64,000 bases of DNA from NCBI GenBank assembly GCA_021787435.1, contig JAJYLY010000002.1, forward strand, positions 62,001-126,000. Reading direction: 5' to 3'. Position numbers and translations under genes: made by a program. Source of the stretch: Pseudomonadota bacterium. GTDB lineage: Bacteria > Pseudomonadota > Gammaproteobacteria > Burkholderiales > Gallionellaceae. The first letter of the stretch is position 1. Each line of letters opens with the position of its first letter. The notes beneath the pieces were generated by a model. The model worked only from the letters and a program-made list of their open reading frames with translations. It did not search any database and was not told the DNA's origin. Below, in pieces: positions 46,058 to 54,454 of the stretch.

Positions 46058-47367
46058 GAATACACATCAAGAACGGCCGTCTGATCGATCCCAGAAACGA
46101 TATCGATGAAATTCTGGACGTGTACGTCGTGGACGGGCGCATCGCAGCGATAGGCAATGCTCCGGCGGGTTTTGTTGCAACAGATGTGATCGATGCGTCA
46201 GGGCTGATCGTTGCACCGGGGTTGATCGAACTGGCCGCGAGGCTTAGGGAGCCGGGTTTTGAATATATGGCCACGCTGGAATCGGAAATGGATGCGGCAG
46301 TAGCTGGCGGTATCACCAGCCTTGCCTGTCCGCCCGACACCGACCCGCCGCTTGATGAGCCGGGGCTGGTTGAAATGCTTAAGCATCGCGCGAAGAATTT
46401 GCACCAGGCACGTCTTTATCCGGTGGCTGCATTGACCACAGGACTCAAGGGGTGCGAGCTTACCGAAATGGCAGAACTCGTCGAAGCCGGATGTGTCGCG
46501 TTCAGCCAGGCCGATGCGCCACTCACCGATACAAGAGTTCTATACCGTGCAATGCAATATGCCGCCACTTTCGATTTCTCGGTATGGCTGCGCCCGCAGG
46601 ACAGTTTTCTGGCGCGCGACGGCGTGGCGCACGACGGCGAAGTGGCGACGCGCTGTGGCCTGCCCGCGATTCCCGTGTGCGCCGAAACAATCGCTCTTGC
46701 AACCATGCTTTCGCTGGCGCGAGAAACCGGCGTGAAGCTGCACATCTGCCGGCTATCGAGTGCAGCGGGCGTGGAGATGATACGTCTGGCCAAACAGCAG
46801 GGGCTGGATGTGACCTGTGACGTTTCGATCAACCACGTGCACTTGTCTGAAATGGACATCGGTTTTTTTGATCCGAACTGCCGGTTGAACCCGCCGTTGC
46901 GCAGCCTGCGCGACCGCGCTGCACTGCGCGCAGGTTTGCTGGATGGAACCATAGACGCGATCTGCACCAATCATGCTCCAGTGGATGAAGATGAGAAGCA
47001 ATTGCCTTTCGCTGAAGCGGAGTCGGGTGCGACGGGGCTGGAATTGCTACTGCCTTTGCTGTTGAAATGGGCGCGGCAGGATAAAATCACGCTGTCCGAT
47101 GCGCTGGCAAGAGTCACCCTGCGTCCCGCACAGGTGTTGGGCCTGGATGCAGGTCATCTGGGCATCGGCGCAGCGGCTGACATCTGCGTGTTCGACCCGG
47201 ATATGTATTGGCTTGTTGAGCCTAGTGCATTAAAGAGCCAAGGAAAGAACACGCCTTTCACCGGACAGGAAGTTCAAGGGAAGGTACGCTATACGCTGGT
47301 CGACGGCCAGATCGTTTATCAAAGCAAGGAACCAGAATTGAGGATTGAGCAAGCAAATGACGAATGA
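46054..47367 (+). CDS. pyrX: Dihydroorotase-like protein lacking the metal site (PyrX type)
   Basis: This 437-residue amidohydrolase-fold protein fits the dihydroorotase family along its length ([13 protein letters not shown], then [15 protein letters not shown]). The family motif D-x-H-x-H-L-R-E-P-G reads [10 protein letters not shown] at residues 59-68, so the two zinc-binding histidines are A61 and R63. The late catalytic TDHAP is TNHAP, with N306. It should be inactive and is better seen as the structural partner of PyrB, as the PyrC'/PyrX proteins of Pseudomonas are. A working PyrC should exist elsewhere. Confidence 0.9.
   Translation: MRIHIKNGRLIDPRNDIDEILDVYVVDGRIAAIGNAPAGFVATDVIDASGLIVAPGLIELAARLREPGFEYMATLESEMDAAVAGGITSLACPPDTDPPLDEPGLVEMLKHRAKNLHQARLYPVAALTTGLKGCELTEMAELVEAGCVAFSQADAPLTDTRVLYRAMQYAATFDFSVWLRPQDSFLARDGVAHDGEVATRCGLPAIPVCAETIALATMLSLARETGVKLHICRLSSAAGVEMIRLAKQQGLDVTCDVSINHVHLSEMDIGFFDPNCRLNPPLRSLRDRAALRAGLLDGTIDAICTNHAPVDEDEKQLPFAEAESGATGLELLLPLLLKWARQDKITLSDALARVTLRPAQVLGLDAGHLGIGAAADICVFDPDMYWLVEPSALKSQGKNTPFTGQEVQGKVRYTLVDGQIVYQSKEPELRIEQANDE
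47335..47349. repeat. Short GAATTGAGGATTGAG unit at the pyrX end
   Basis: GAATTGAGGATTGAG lies in the last codons of pyrX. It is a reverse-complement relative of the CTCAATCCTCAATCC unit at 44637. Confidence 0.4.
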
Positions 47368-48058
47368 AATTAATCCGCCTGTTCCGATGGTCGACATGAA
47401 TAACAGCTTGACCGATGAGGAGCGTGTGCGGTTTGAGCAGCAGTTGCATGAAAAGAATATCGAGCTTGCGCTCTATTCAGGCGCTGATTCTTTGACGCGC
47501 GCGAGACTTGAGCTAGATATTGCCGAAATCCTGATCTGGCTGGAACGAAAAATTGAAGCCTGGAATATTGCGCGTGGAGCATTCGATGCGGCGTTGAAAA
47601 AGGAGTCCTGGCAGGATGTGGTGGAGGCCTGCAATGTGCTCTACCAGACTGAGCAGCCAGAATCGATACACGCGCTGGGCATGGGCGTATGGCTTTCAGT
47701 GACTTTCCCGGTAGCAGTACAGCTTACCTATGCGATGTTGGACCATGTGGTGTCCGAAACGCCAGACCAAGCCGATGGCGCAGCGCTGGCTGCAATCACA
47801 GCACGCTATGTGATTGATCTGCGTGCAACAGATGAGGAGCACAGGGACTGGAGTCTACTTGCCAACCACCTCATCGCAAGGGTCGCTGCGCGCCATAGCA
47901 ATGTTGAGGATCAGAAGGGAATCGATGCATGGATGGACAAGCTGGGTTTGCGCGATCCGCAGGTTTTCCTGCCACGCTTAAGTCAGGTGGTGGACGCCAT
48001 CGTCGGCGACTCGTGGTGGTTTGAGCGTAATACTTTGCTTGACAAATTGCCAGATTGA
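47357..48058 (+). CDS. Conserved hypothetical protein, alpha-helical
   Basis: A 233-residue, acidic, mostly helical protein with no signal peptide or membrane segment. It shows TPR-like alternation in the segment LELDIAEILIWLERKIEAWN followed by WQDVVEACNVLYQTE. I do not recognise a named family. It overlaps the end of pyrX by 11 bases, so it probably belongs to the algH-ruvX-pyrB-pyrX transcript. A start at TTG 47345 is possible, but ATG 47357 is preferred. The end is followed by a strong hairpin. Confidence 0.75.
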   Translation: MTNEINPPVPMVDMNNSLTDEERVRFEQQLHEKNIELALYSGADSLTRARLELDIAEILIWLERKIEAWNIARGAFDAALKKESWQDVVEACNVLYQTEQPESIHALGMGVWLSVTFPVAVQLTYAMLDHVVSETPDQADGAALAAITARYVIDLRATDEEHRDWSLLANHLIARVAARHSNVEDQKGIDAWMDKLGLRDPQVFLPRLSQVVDAIVGDSWWFERNTLLDKLPD

Positions 48059-48063
48059 GCAGG

Positions 48064-48091
48064 CCGTTTTCCCCTCAGAGGGGGAAAACGG
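48064..48091. terminator. Hairpin between the hypothetical gene and the YeiH exporter
   Basis: CCGTTTTCCCC-TCAGAG-GGGGAAAACGG is a perfect 11-base stem with a 6-base loop between convergent genes. No long T run follows on either side, so it may act as a barrier or stability element for both transcripts. Confidence 0.7.
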
Positions 48092-48100
48092 GGGGAAGGA

Positions 48101-49129
48101 CTAAAAGAACGCTTTTACGACCATCAGGCCGCCAACACTGAGCCATACGAACAATACGCTGGCGAGCATGAACGATTTGGGTCCGGATGCGGTGATCTTC
48201 TCCCAGGTCGATTCGATGCCTAGGGCTGCCATGGCGGCAACGAGCAACAGCTGATCGATCTGATTGATCACGTTGACCATGGGTTTTGGAATGAGATCCA
48301 GGCTGTTCAAAGCGACGACAGCGATAAAATATAGGATGAACCAGGGAGGGGTTGGCGCTTTGGTCGCTTTGCCAGACTTGCTGTGCGTGGCGAAATATTG
48401 CAAGAGCCATCTGATGAGCAGCAGCACGGGTGCCATCAGCAGAACACGGCCCATTTTTACCAGCACCGCATCGGCATAAGACACGCCGCCCGCAAGGTTG
48501 CCCGCAGCGACGACCTGGGCAACTTCATGTATTGTTGCACCTGACCAGATGCCGAATTGTTTGTCTGTCAGACCCAGCCAACCGTGAGTCTGAGCCAGCG
48601 GATATAGCAGCATGGAGATCGTGCCAAATATGACCACTGTCGCTACGGCAGAGGCGGTCTTGTATGGCTCGCTTTGCAGTGTACCTTCTGTCGCCAATAC
48701 TGCAGCAGCCCCGCAAATACCCGAACCGCTGCCAACCAGCAGGCTGGAATCTCTATCCATGCCCAACAATTTTGTACCTACAAGCCAAGCCAGGCCGAGG
48801 GTTGAGACGATCACTGCCAGATCAAGTGCCAGGACCTGCCAGCCTAGACTTGCGATTTCGTGAAAAGTTAGTCGGAAACCATAAAGGATGATGGACAGGC
48901 GCAATATATTCTTGGCGGTAAACTGCACGCCTGGCACCCATTCCGCAGGCAGTTTTGAACGGAGCGTGTTAGCATATATCATGCCCATGAAAATGGCCAG
49001 AATGAGAGGGGATAGGCCGGTTGCAGCCATCCATGACATGGATCCCAGATACATCGCAGATAGCGCGAACAGCAACGAGAGTAGAATGCCGTTCATTGTG
49101 TCGTGAATTCGTGCTGATGAAAATAACAT
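48101..49129 (-). CDS. YeiH-family putative sulfate/anion exporter
   Basis: This 342-residue protein has about ten hydrophobic helices and fits the UPF0324/YeiH family: ILAIFMGMIYANTL, LSIILYGFRLTFHEIASLG and LLVGSGSGICGAAAVLATE. Members are predicted inner-membrane exporters, some induced by sulfonates. The start at 49129 is preceded by AAGGAC. No LysR-type regulator of the kind often seen with yeiH lies beside it. Confidence 0.88.
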   Translation of the reverse strand: MLFSSARIHDTMNGILLSLLFALSAMYLGSMSWMAATGLSPLILAIFMGMIYANTLRSKLPAEWVPGVQFTAKNILRLSIILYGFRLTFHEIASLGWQVLALDLAVIVSTLGLAWLVGTKLLGMDRDSSLLVGSGSGICGAAAVLATEGTLQSEPYKTASAVATVVIFGTISMLLYPLAQTHGWLGLTDKQFGIWSGATIHEVAQVVAAGNLAGGVSYADAVLVKMGRVLLMAPVLLLIRWLLQYFATHSKSGKATKAPTPPWFILYFIAVVALNSLDLIPKPMVNVINQIDQLLLVAAMAALGIESTWEKITASGPKSFMLASVLFVWLSVGGLMVVKAFF

Positions 49130-49442
49130 TGTCGTCCTTAAAAATTAAAAATTGTTAGCCCGGCTATTTTTTATTACAATCGACCGACTTTAACGGTGGC
49201 TCTGCCTGAGTTCGCATTAACATCCAGACAAACCGCATGCGCTCCGATGGACTGGAGTATTGCGCCCGCACTGAAACATGGATTTTTATGAGCATAAGCG
49301 GAAGGCTAAAATTTTGCAAGATGATTATATAATCATATAGCAATATTTGATTTTTTTCCGCACGAATTCTGTTATGCACTGCAGGGATGGAGCAGGGCAG
49401 ATTCTGGCAGTTTTCAATGCTGGCATATATTTAGAGGGCGCA
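49130..49442. other. Intergenic region without a supported gene
   Basis: 313 bases between divergent genes. Two palindromic blocks are visible: TGATTATATAATCA at 49322-49335, a perfect 14-base palindrome, nested inside TTGC...GCAA at about 49313-49342. Short open frames here lack ribosome sites and family features. Confidence 0.6.
49322..49335. promoter_or_regulatory. Perfect 14-base palindrome TGATTATATAATCA
   Basis: TGATTAT/ATAATCA lies about 108 bases before the gene at 49443, with outer TTGC/GCAA arms. It is a candidate regulator-binding site in the shared upstream region of the YeiH exporter and the following gene. Confidence 0.4.
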
Positions 49443-49868
49443 ATGAGTCAGGAATTTTTTAACCGCATGGATGGATCTTTCCACGGGATGCTGCGCTGGG
49501 AGCAGCTCGATTCACTGTGGGGGCGTGTGCGAGCCAATCCGCAAGGCTGGTATGTCAGCCTGACCGGTGTTGAGCCTGCGCGACAACCGGTGACAGATGC
49601 CGAACTGGATACTTTCATCAACGAAGTGGATAGTCTGTTGCGGCGCGAACACGAATACAATTATTGTGGCATCGTGTTTGCGGATGACCCGGAGCATCCT
49701 TCTTTCATCAAGATTCATGACCCTAACAATCTGGGCAGCTCGTGCGGTTCCAGCGGTGTCAAGATTCCGCCGCGCTGGGTGCTGTGCAGAATCCCTCCTG
49801 CTATGATCGTGGATGAGGCGCCCTTGCCAAACAGCCGACGCAGCTGGTGGCAGAAGATGTTCAGCTGA
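49443..49868 (+). CDS. Conserved hypothetical protein
   Basis: A 141-residue soluble protein beginning MSQEFFNRMDGSFHGMLRWE, with segments YNYCGIVFADDPEHPSFIKI and NLGSSCGSSGVKIPPRWVLC and a C terminus ending RRSWWQKMFS. Cysteines and the GSSCGSSG loop are noteworthy. Very similar proteins occur in betaproteobacteria without a known function. GAGGG lies 6 bases upstream of the ATG. It is convergent with the acyltransferase gene, with only 8 bases between stops. Confidence 0.75.
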   Translation: MSQEFFNRMDGSFHGMLRWEQLDSLWGRVRANPQGWYVSLTGVEPARQPVTDAELDTFINEVDSLLRREHEYNYCGIVFADDPEHPSFIKIHDPNNLGSSCGSSGVKIPPRWVLCRIPPAMIVDEAPLPNSRRSWWQKMFS

Positions 49869-49876
49869 TCATGTCG

Positions 49877-50668
49877 TCAGGCCGTCGTATAGTCTGCGAC
49901 AGCCCGGGACATGTCGCATGGTTGGTCAGGGTCGTTGGACATATGCAGCAGTGCTGCATCGATCTGTTGCCGCGCTTTATGCGTCACCGAGCGCCTGTCG
50001 CTGTCTGTAGCGTCGATCAATGGGGTTGCAACAAGGCGCACCTGCAGGCTTTTGCAGCTCACGATATTCCACAGCGAGGCAATAAAGGATACATCGTCGA
50101 TGTAGGCAGCGGCCTTGCTGTGCATGCCATGTGCATCTTGATAGCGTATGGCAACCGGGTATATCGGCGCTCGAGCGTCGATTGCGGGCTGCAATAACGA
50201 AGCATGAAAGGCGCCTACTTCCCTTCCATCAGTCGTAGTGCCTTCGGGGAATACAGCAAGCGATTCGCCGGACTTTAGCAATCTGACAACTTGCTTATTG
50301 ATGCGCGCAGCATCGCGAGCACGACCGCGTTCGATGAACAGCGTTTGTGCGCGTGCGCACAGCCAGCCAAACAGCGGCCATTGCCGCACTTCAGACTTGG
50401 CTACGAATCGCATCGGGGTCATTGCATTGAGCACGAAGACATCCAACCAGGAGATGTGGTTGGTGACGATGATGCCTGATCTTGGTATGTACATCGACCC
50501 GGAGATCACTTCCACATTCAGTATGCAAAGTAAACGGCACGACCAGCGCTGAAGTATGCGCCGACGCAGTTCTTGCTTTAGTCGCGGAAAAACTAGGGCG
50601 ATCGAGAAGCCATAGGCCAGATGAAGCAGCAATCGGGTTGCGCGGAATGCGCCGACGATGGGCATCAT
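49877..50668 (-). CDS. 1-acyl-glycerol-3-phosphate acyltransferase family protein (PlsC-like)
   Basis: This 263-residue membrane-associated acyltransferase has an N-terminal hydrophobic region, the catalytic NHISWLDVFVL (H-x4-D), and FPEGTTTDGREVGAF for substrate binding. It is likely involved in phospholipid or lysophospholipid remodelling. It overlaps the EAL-CBS-GGDEF gene by four bases (ATGA), so it may be co-expressed with that signalling protein. Confidence 0.88.
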   Translation of the reverse strand: MMPIVGAFRATRLLLHLAYGFSIALVFPRLKQELRRRILQRWSCRLLCILNVEVISGSMYIPRSGIIVTNHISWLDVFVLNAMTPMRFVAKSEVRQWPLFGWLCARAQTLFIERGRARDAARINKQVVRLLKSGESLAVFPEGTTTDGREVGAFHASLLQPAIDARAPIYPVAIRYQDAHGMHSKAAAYIDDVSFIASLWNIVSCKSLQVRLVATPLIDATDSDRRSVTHKARQQIDAALLHMSNDPDQPCDMSRAVADYTTA

Positions 50669-52497
50669 TTTCCGTGCAAGGGTGAGCGTTGTTCTATGAA
50701 CAGGCTGTTGCCGGGTGTCTTCTTTGCCATTTTTTTTGCAGCGCTCATCGCAGCAGAAACCTCATGGTGTGACATGAACTGGCCCGGTGATACCTGAATC
50801 GCGCCTATGGACAGCGTGGTGATTGGGTGAAACTGGACGCATCCGTCGCGCGATTCACTCAGGTACCCGCCAGAGGCCAGATGTTCTTCCTTGAACAACA
50901 GTGATGCAGCCTGTTCGAACGAACGCAGCGCCTGCTCGCATCGCGTCTTCCAGTCGCGGCTTTGCATCAGCAGGATGAAATCATCACCGCCAATGTGGCC
51001 GATGAAGTCCTGCTTGTGGTCGCATGCCCAGCTAAGCAGTCTGCCAGTCAGCTGTATCATTTCGTCGCCTTTGCGGTAGCTGTAGCAGTCGTTGAATGGC
51101 TTGAAGTTGTCCAGGTCGCAGTAGCAGGCAATAAAAGGCGTGTTCGCCAGCAATAGACGTTCGATATGCTCGTTGATAGGTACGTTGCCCGGCAGCAGTG
51201 TGAGCGGATTGGCATATCGTGCCGCTTCCAATTGCATCTGTGTCAACTCGCGCAGCAGATCCTGTCCCGATGCGACGCCGATATAACGGCCGTTATCGGT
51301 GATGATAAAGCCATCGGCAAAATGCCGGCTGTCAGCTTCCGCCATGAAATAGCTGAGTTCCTCGATAGGCATGTTTTTTTCCACCAGCAAAGGTTCTGTC
51401 TGTATGAACCGTCCGCAGGACTTTCTGCCCATCAATTCACGCTGGAAGGGCTTGGCAAAACAGTCAAGGAACTGGTAGCGATTGATGAGGCCTTTGGGTA
51501 TGCCGTTTTTCACCACCGGGATGATGCGCAGGGCCGGATTGCTGGTGAAGCGTTCCAGAACCTGATCATTTGAGGTCTCTGGTTGTTCAGGTTCTACATA
51601 GCTTAGCAGTTTATGCGCAGTCATGTGAGTGCGTTTATTCATGCTCTCGGTCGGGAAAACGGCAATATTGGATGATCCGATGATGCTACCCGTCTCGCTG
51701 GTTGCAAGCAGGGGCGGTGTGTGACTCGGGCGTGCAATGAAATACCCTTGGCCAAGCTCGATGCCGATGTCCTTGATTACGCGCAATTCGCCTGAGGTTT
51801 CTACCCCTTCGGCGATGACGCGTGTGCCGCAACTTTCGGCGATCTGCTGTATGGATTTCAGAAATTGCAATTTGATCGGGTCGTGATCAACCCCTTGTAT
51901 GAAATGCATGTCTATCTTGATGAAGTCGGGGCGCAGTTCTGACCACAAACGCAAACTGGAAAAACCTGCTCCCAGATCGTCAATGGCGATTTTGAACCCC
52001 ATTGCGCGGTAGTGCAGGAGCGCGCTGCGCATCCCTTCGAAATCGTAGGTCGGCTGATTCTCGGTGATTTCGATCACGACATTTGCAGGGTCTATCTGGA
52101 GTTCATGCATGAATTCCAGCGTCTGGCCATTTTTGAAACTGGGATGGTTCAGGGTCTCCGGGCTGATGTTGAGAAATAGGTTGCCGGGCAGTTTTTGTCG
52201 TGCAAAGGATTCCAGCACGATCTGGCGCGCAAGCATCTCGACTTCAAGCGACAGCCCTTGCTGCTCAGCTGCGCTAAACAGATTGAAGGGTGAGTGCAGG
52301 GGGCTGTCTGCAGGGCCGCGTATCAGCCCCTCAAAACCCAGGAACTCGCCATTTTTCATGGTGATGATGGGTTGAAAAAGCGCACTCAATTTTCGCCCTG
52401 CGATGATTTCTTCAAGGGGTGTCGTGGCAAGCGCCGGAACCATAACGATATTGCTCAGCGCATCCGATGGAATGGAATGCCTTGAATTTGCGAGCAT
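50665..52497 (-). CDS. EAL-CBS-GGDEF cyclic-di-GMP signalling protein
   Basis: This 610-residue protein has domains in the order EAL (about 25-265), a CBS pair (about 300-430) and GGDEF (about 440-605). The EAL site keeps EGLIRG (E-x-L-x-R), EITEN, IDDLGAGFSS and EGVE, so c-di-GMP hydrolysis is plausible. The GGDEF loop reads HIGGDDFILL, a conservative D-for-E change that may weaken cyclase activity. CBS domains suggest control by adenine nucleotides. It is divergent from a PDC-like sensor gene and upstream of a PlsC-like gene. No membrane segment is seen. Confidence 0.9.
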   Translation of the reverse strand: MLANSRHSIPSDALSNIVMVPALATTPLEEIIAGRKLSALFQPIITMKNGEFLGFEGLIRGPADSPLHSPFNLFSAAEQQGLSLEVEMLARQIVLESFARQKLPGNLFLNISPETLNHPSFKNGQTLEFMHELQIDPANVVIEITENQPTYDFEGMRSALLHYRAMGFKIAIDDLGAGFSSLRLWSELRPDFIKIDMHFIQGVDHDPIKLQFLKSIQQIAESCGTRVIAEGVETSGELRVIKDIGIELGQGYFIARPSHTPPLLATSETGSIIGSSNIAVFPTESMNKRTHMTAHKLLSYVEPEQPETSNDQVLERFTSNPALRIIPVVKNGIPKGLINRYQFLDCFAKPFQRELMGRKSCGRFIQTEPLLVEKNMPIEELSYFMAEADSRHFADGFIITDNGRYIGVASGQDLLRELTQMQLEAARYANPLTLLPGNVPINEHIERLLLANTPFIACYCDLDNFKPFNDCYSYRKGDEMIQLTGRLLSWACDHKQDFIGHIGGDDFILLMQSRDWKTRCEQALRSFEQAASLLFKEEHLASGGYLSESRDGCVQFHPITTLSIGAIQVSPGQFMSHHEVSAAMSAAKKMAKKTPGNSLFIEQRSPLHGK

Positions 52498-52619
52498 GAT
52501 ATTTATCTCTATCGGTTTTGTGAGGACAGTACAATAGTGTGATGCTGTGACAGATATATGACAGTGCAGCTGCCGGCAATGCCGGGAAACTTTTCTATTT
52601 TTGGGTTGTCATGTAATAC

Positions 52620-53561
52620 ATGGAAAAATCATGGAAAGAAAGCATCTACCTTCAACGTGAAGAATTGGCCAAGCGGCTGCATGAGCCTATGGCTTGTCTG
52701 GTTGAATTGTGTCTTCCTGTATGGGGAAATCGCGAGCGGTTAAATGAGGTCATGCAAAGCGAATACCTGAAAATCCCACACTGTGATTTTCTGTACTGTA
52801 TTGATCAGAGTGGTCGCCAGATCAGCGACAATGTGGGACAGGGCGGATATGATCTGACACACTTCGGGCGTGATAGGTCGCAAAGGCCTTATATGAAGGA
52901 AAATATGCCTCCTTGGGGCTTCCTGCTGTCGGATGCCTATATCAGTCTGCGCGACCGACGCCCTTCTTTGACTGCATTGCAGGTTGTGCGAAGGGAGGGC
53001 GAGACGATAGGCTATCTTGGCGCGGACTTTGACTTGCGGAATTTGCCCGTGACATCCGGGCTCTATGATGAGCCCGGATATTGGCGTCAACTCAAGGGCG
53101 ACCAGGCGATAAGGAATACCGTATTTTTGCAGTCGCGCGTCGAGAGCGTGATGGACAGGAATATCGACCTGACCCTGCCCATATTGGAAGAGCTTTTGAC
53201 CGAGCGCGGGGTGTTTCAATGCATGTTGCATTTTTCAAGCAGCCGGGTGACGATCTGGACCGTGGATGATCCATACCGTTACCGTCTGCTTGAACAGGAA
53301 GCGTTGAGTGATCCGGACATCTGTCTTGTTTTTCCATCCTGCCCTTATCCTTCAAATGCTGAGATACCTAGGGATGAGATTCAAAGGATACTGACCACGA
53401 TGAAATCCCTGCGCATGTCCGATCCGACGTTTTACCTGCGCACGGCTTCGATCAACATCTTTAACGGTACGGTCAGCCTAACATTTTCCTGCGATGGGTC
53501 GCACTACATGCCATACGTCGAATTCCTGATGAAGGGCAACTCATTCTGGTTCGGAAGCTAG
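52620..53561 (+). CDS. PDC/Cache-like sensor domain protein
   Basis: This 313-residue protein has an N-terminal segment that resembles a soluble PDC (Cache) ligand-binding fold: HCDFLYCIDQSGRQISDNV, then DRSQRPYMKENMPPWGFLLS, and VRREGETIGYLGADFDLRNL. The second half has no recognised domain. No transmembrane segment or output domain (kinase, GGDEF, MCP) is present, so it may act on the divergent EAL-CBS-GGDEF protein. The start has a weak ribosome site, and a later ATG at 52689 is possible. Confidence 0.75.
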   Translation: MEKSWKESIYLQREELAKRLHEPMACLVELCLPVWGNRERLNEVMQSEYLKIPHCDFLYCIDQSGRQISDNVGQGGYDLTHFGRDRSQRPYMKENMPPWGFLLSDAYISLRDRRPSLTALQVVRREGETIGYLGADFDLRNLPVTSGLYDEPGYWRQLKGDQAIRNTVFLQSRVESVMDRNIDLTLPILEELLTERGVFQCMLHFSSSRVTIWTVDDPYRYRLLEQEALSDPDICLVFPSCPYPSNAEIPRDEIQRILTTMKSLRMSDPTFYLRTASINIFNGTVSLTFSCDGSHYMPYVEFLMKGNSFWFGS

Positions 53562-53577
53562 GGACTGTGCAGGATGA

Positions 53578-54024
53578 CTAGTTTCTCCGGATCAGCAGCA
53601 GCGGCACTGGGCTGACGCGGACGATGCCTTCCGCCACACTACCCATGAGCAGGTGGGAGAGGCCGCGGCGCCCGTGGGTTCCAGCGACAAGAAGATCGGC
53701 TGGCCATGCTTTTGCCTCGTTCACAATGGCGTCCGAGATTTTCTCTCCCATGATGTCTGTTTGAAGTAGTTTTGTTTCGGCATCTATGCCAGCCGCCTGA
53801 GCCCTCTGTTTCGCCTTTTCCAGTATCTTGTGCCCTGCGTCTATCCAGGACTGTTCTATTCCAACGGCGTCCGGGATATCGGCAGCCGTAAAGATGCTGG
53901 CGTCGTCGATGGTGTATACGATTCTAAGCTCGGCATGCTGATCCTTTGCAAGATTGATGGCCTCGGTTAGCGCCTTGTCAGAAGTGGCACTGCCGTCCGC
54001 AGCTACCAGGATGTGTTTGTACAT
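53578..54024 (-). CDS. Universal stress protein (UspA family)
   Basis: This 148-residue protein has the Usp start MYKHILVAADGSATSDKALT and the ATP-binding GTHGRRGLSHLLMGSVAEGI, so it is of the ATP-binding type. It responds to starvation or stress. The stop is 16 bases from that of the PDC-like gene, convergent. Confidence 0.92.
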   Translation of the reverse strand: MYKHILVAADGSATSDKALTEAINLAKDQHAELRIVYTIDDASIFTAADIPDAVGIEQSWIDAGHKILEKAKQRAQAAGIDAETKLLQTDIMGEKISDAIVNEAKAWPADLLVAGTHGRRGLSHLLMGSVAEGIVRVSPVPLLLIRRN

Positions 54025-54398
54025 GATGTTCCCTCTTCCATGATTGAAGCTGCAAATTAGCCGGATGGCTTGCCAAAAAATTCATGAGTTGATTTCGAAT
54101 AAAAGGCAAGGCTTCGGCTGGCGTTCTGTAGTTCGGCACTTCATTCAAGCTGCCACTGATCATGTTCCCGACATTGCTGCCTATTGAAGCATACAAACTT
54201 TCCGCATTCTTTACCACCCCCAATGGCGGAAGAAGCTTGACGGTCTCGTGCCAAGCCCGTTCCCCTCACCTAAACCCTCTCCCGGAGGACGACGGGGCAG
54301 ACGAACGCTAGCGCGAGTTTCACATTAAAGTTGTGCATCATGAATAAGGCATTATTCTACTATCCTTGCCGGCTTGGAAATGGAGGAAAACAAAAAAA
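54025..54398. other. Intergenic region with an unrecognised open frame and a common repeat fragment
   Basis: The minus strand holds an open stretch from 54223 down into the uspA start. Its protein (SLYASIGSNVGNMISGSLNE, then TPAEALPFIRNQLMNFL) looks protein-like but matches no family I know. The C-terminal part overlaps uspA out of frame, so it may be a gene remnant. CCCCTCACCTAAACCCTCTC at about 54255-54275 is a fragment of a repeat common in proteobacterial intergenic regions. Confidence 0.4.
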
Positions 54399-54416
54399 GG
54401 GCACCTTGCGGTGCCC
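54399..54416 (-). terminator. Intrinsic terminator of amtB
   Basis: GGGCACC-TTGC-GGTGCCC; on the minus strand it is followed by seven T residues. A second palindrome GGAACCTGACAGGTTCC lies at 54424-54440 just before it. Confidence 0.93.
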
Positions 54417-54454
54417 TGGAAATGGAACCTGACAGGTTCCAGAGGAGTTTTTGA

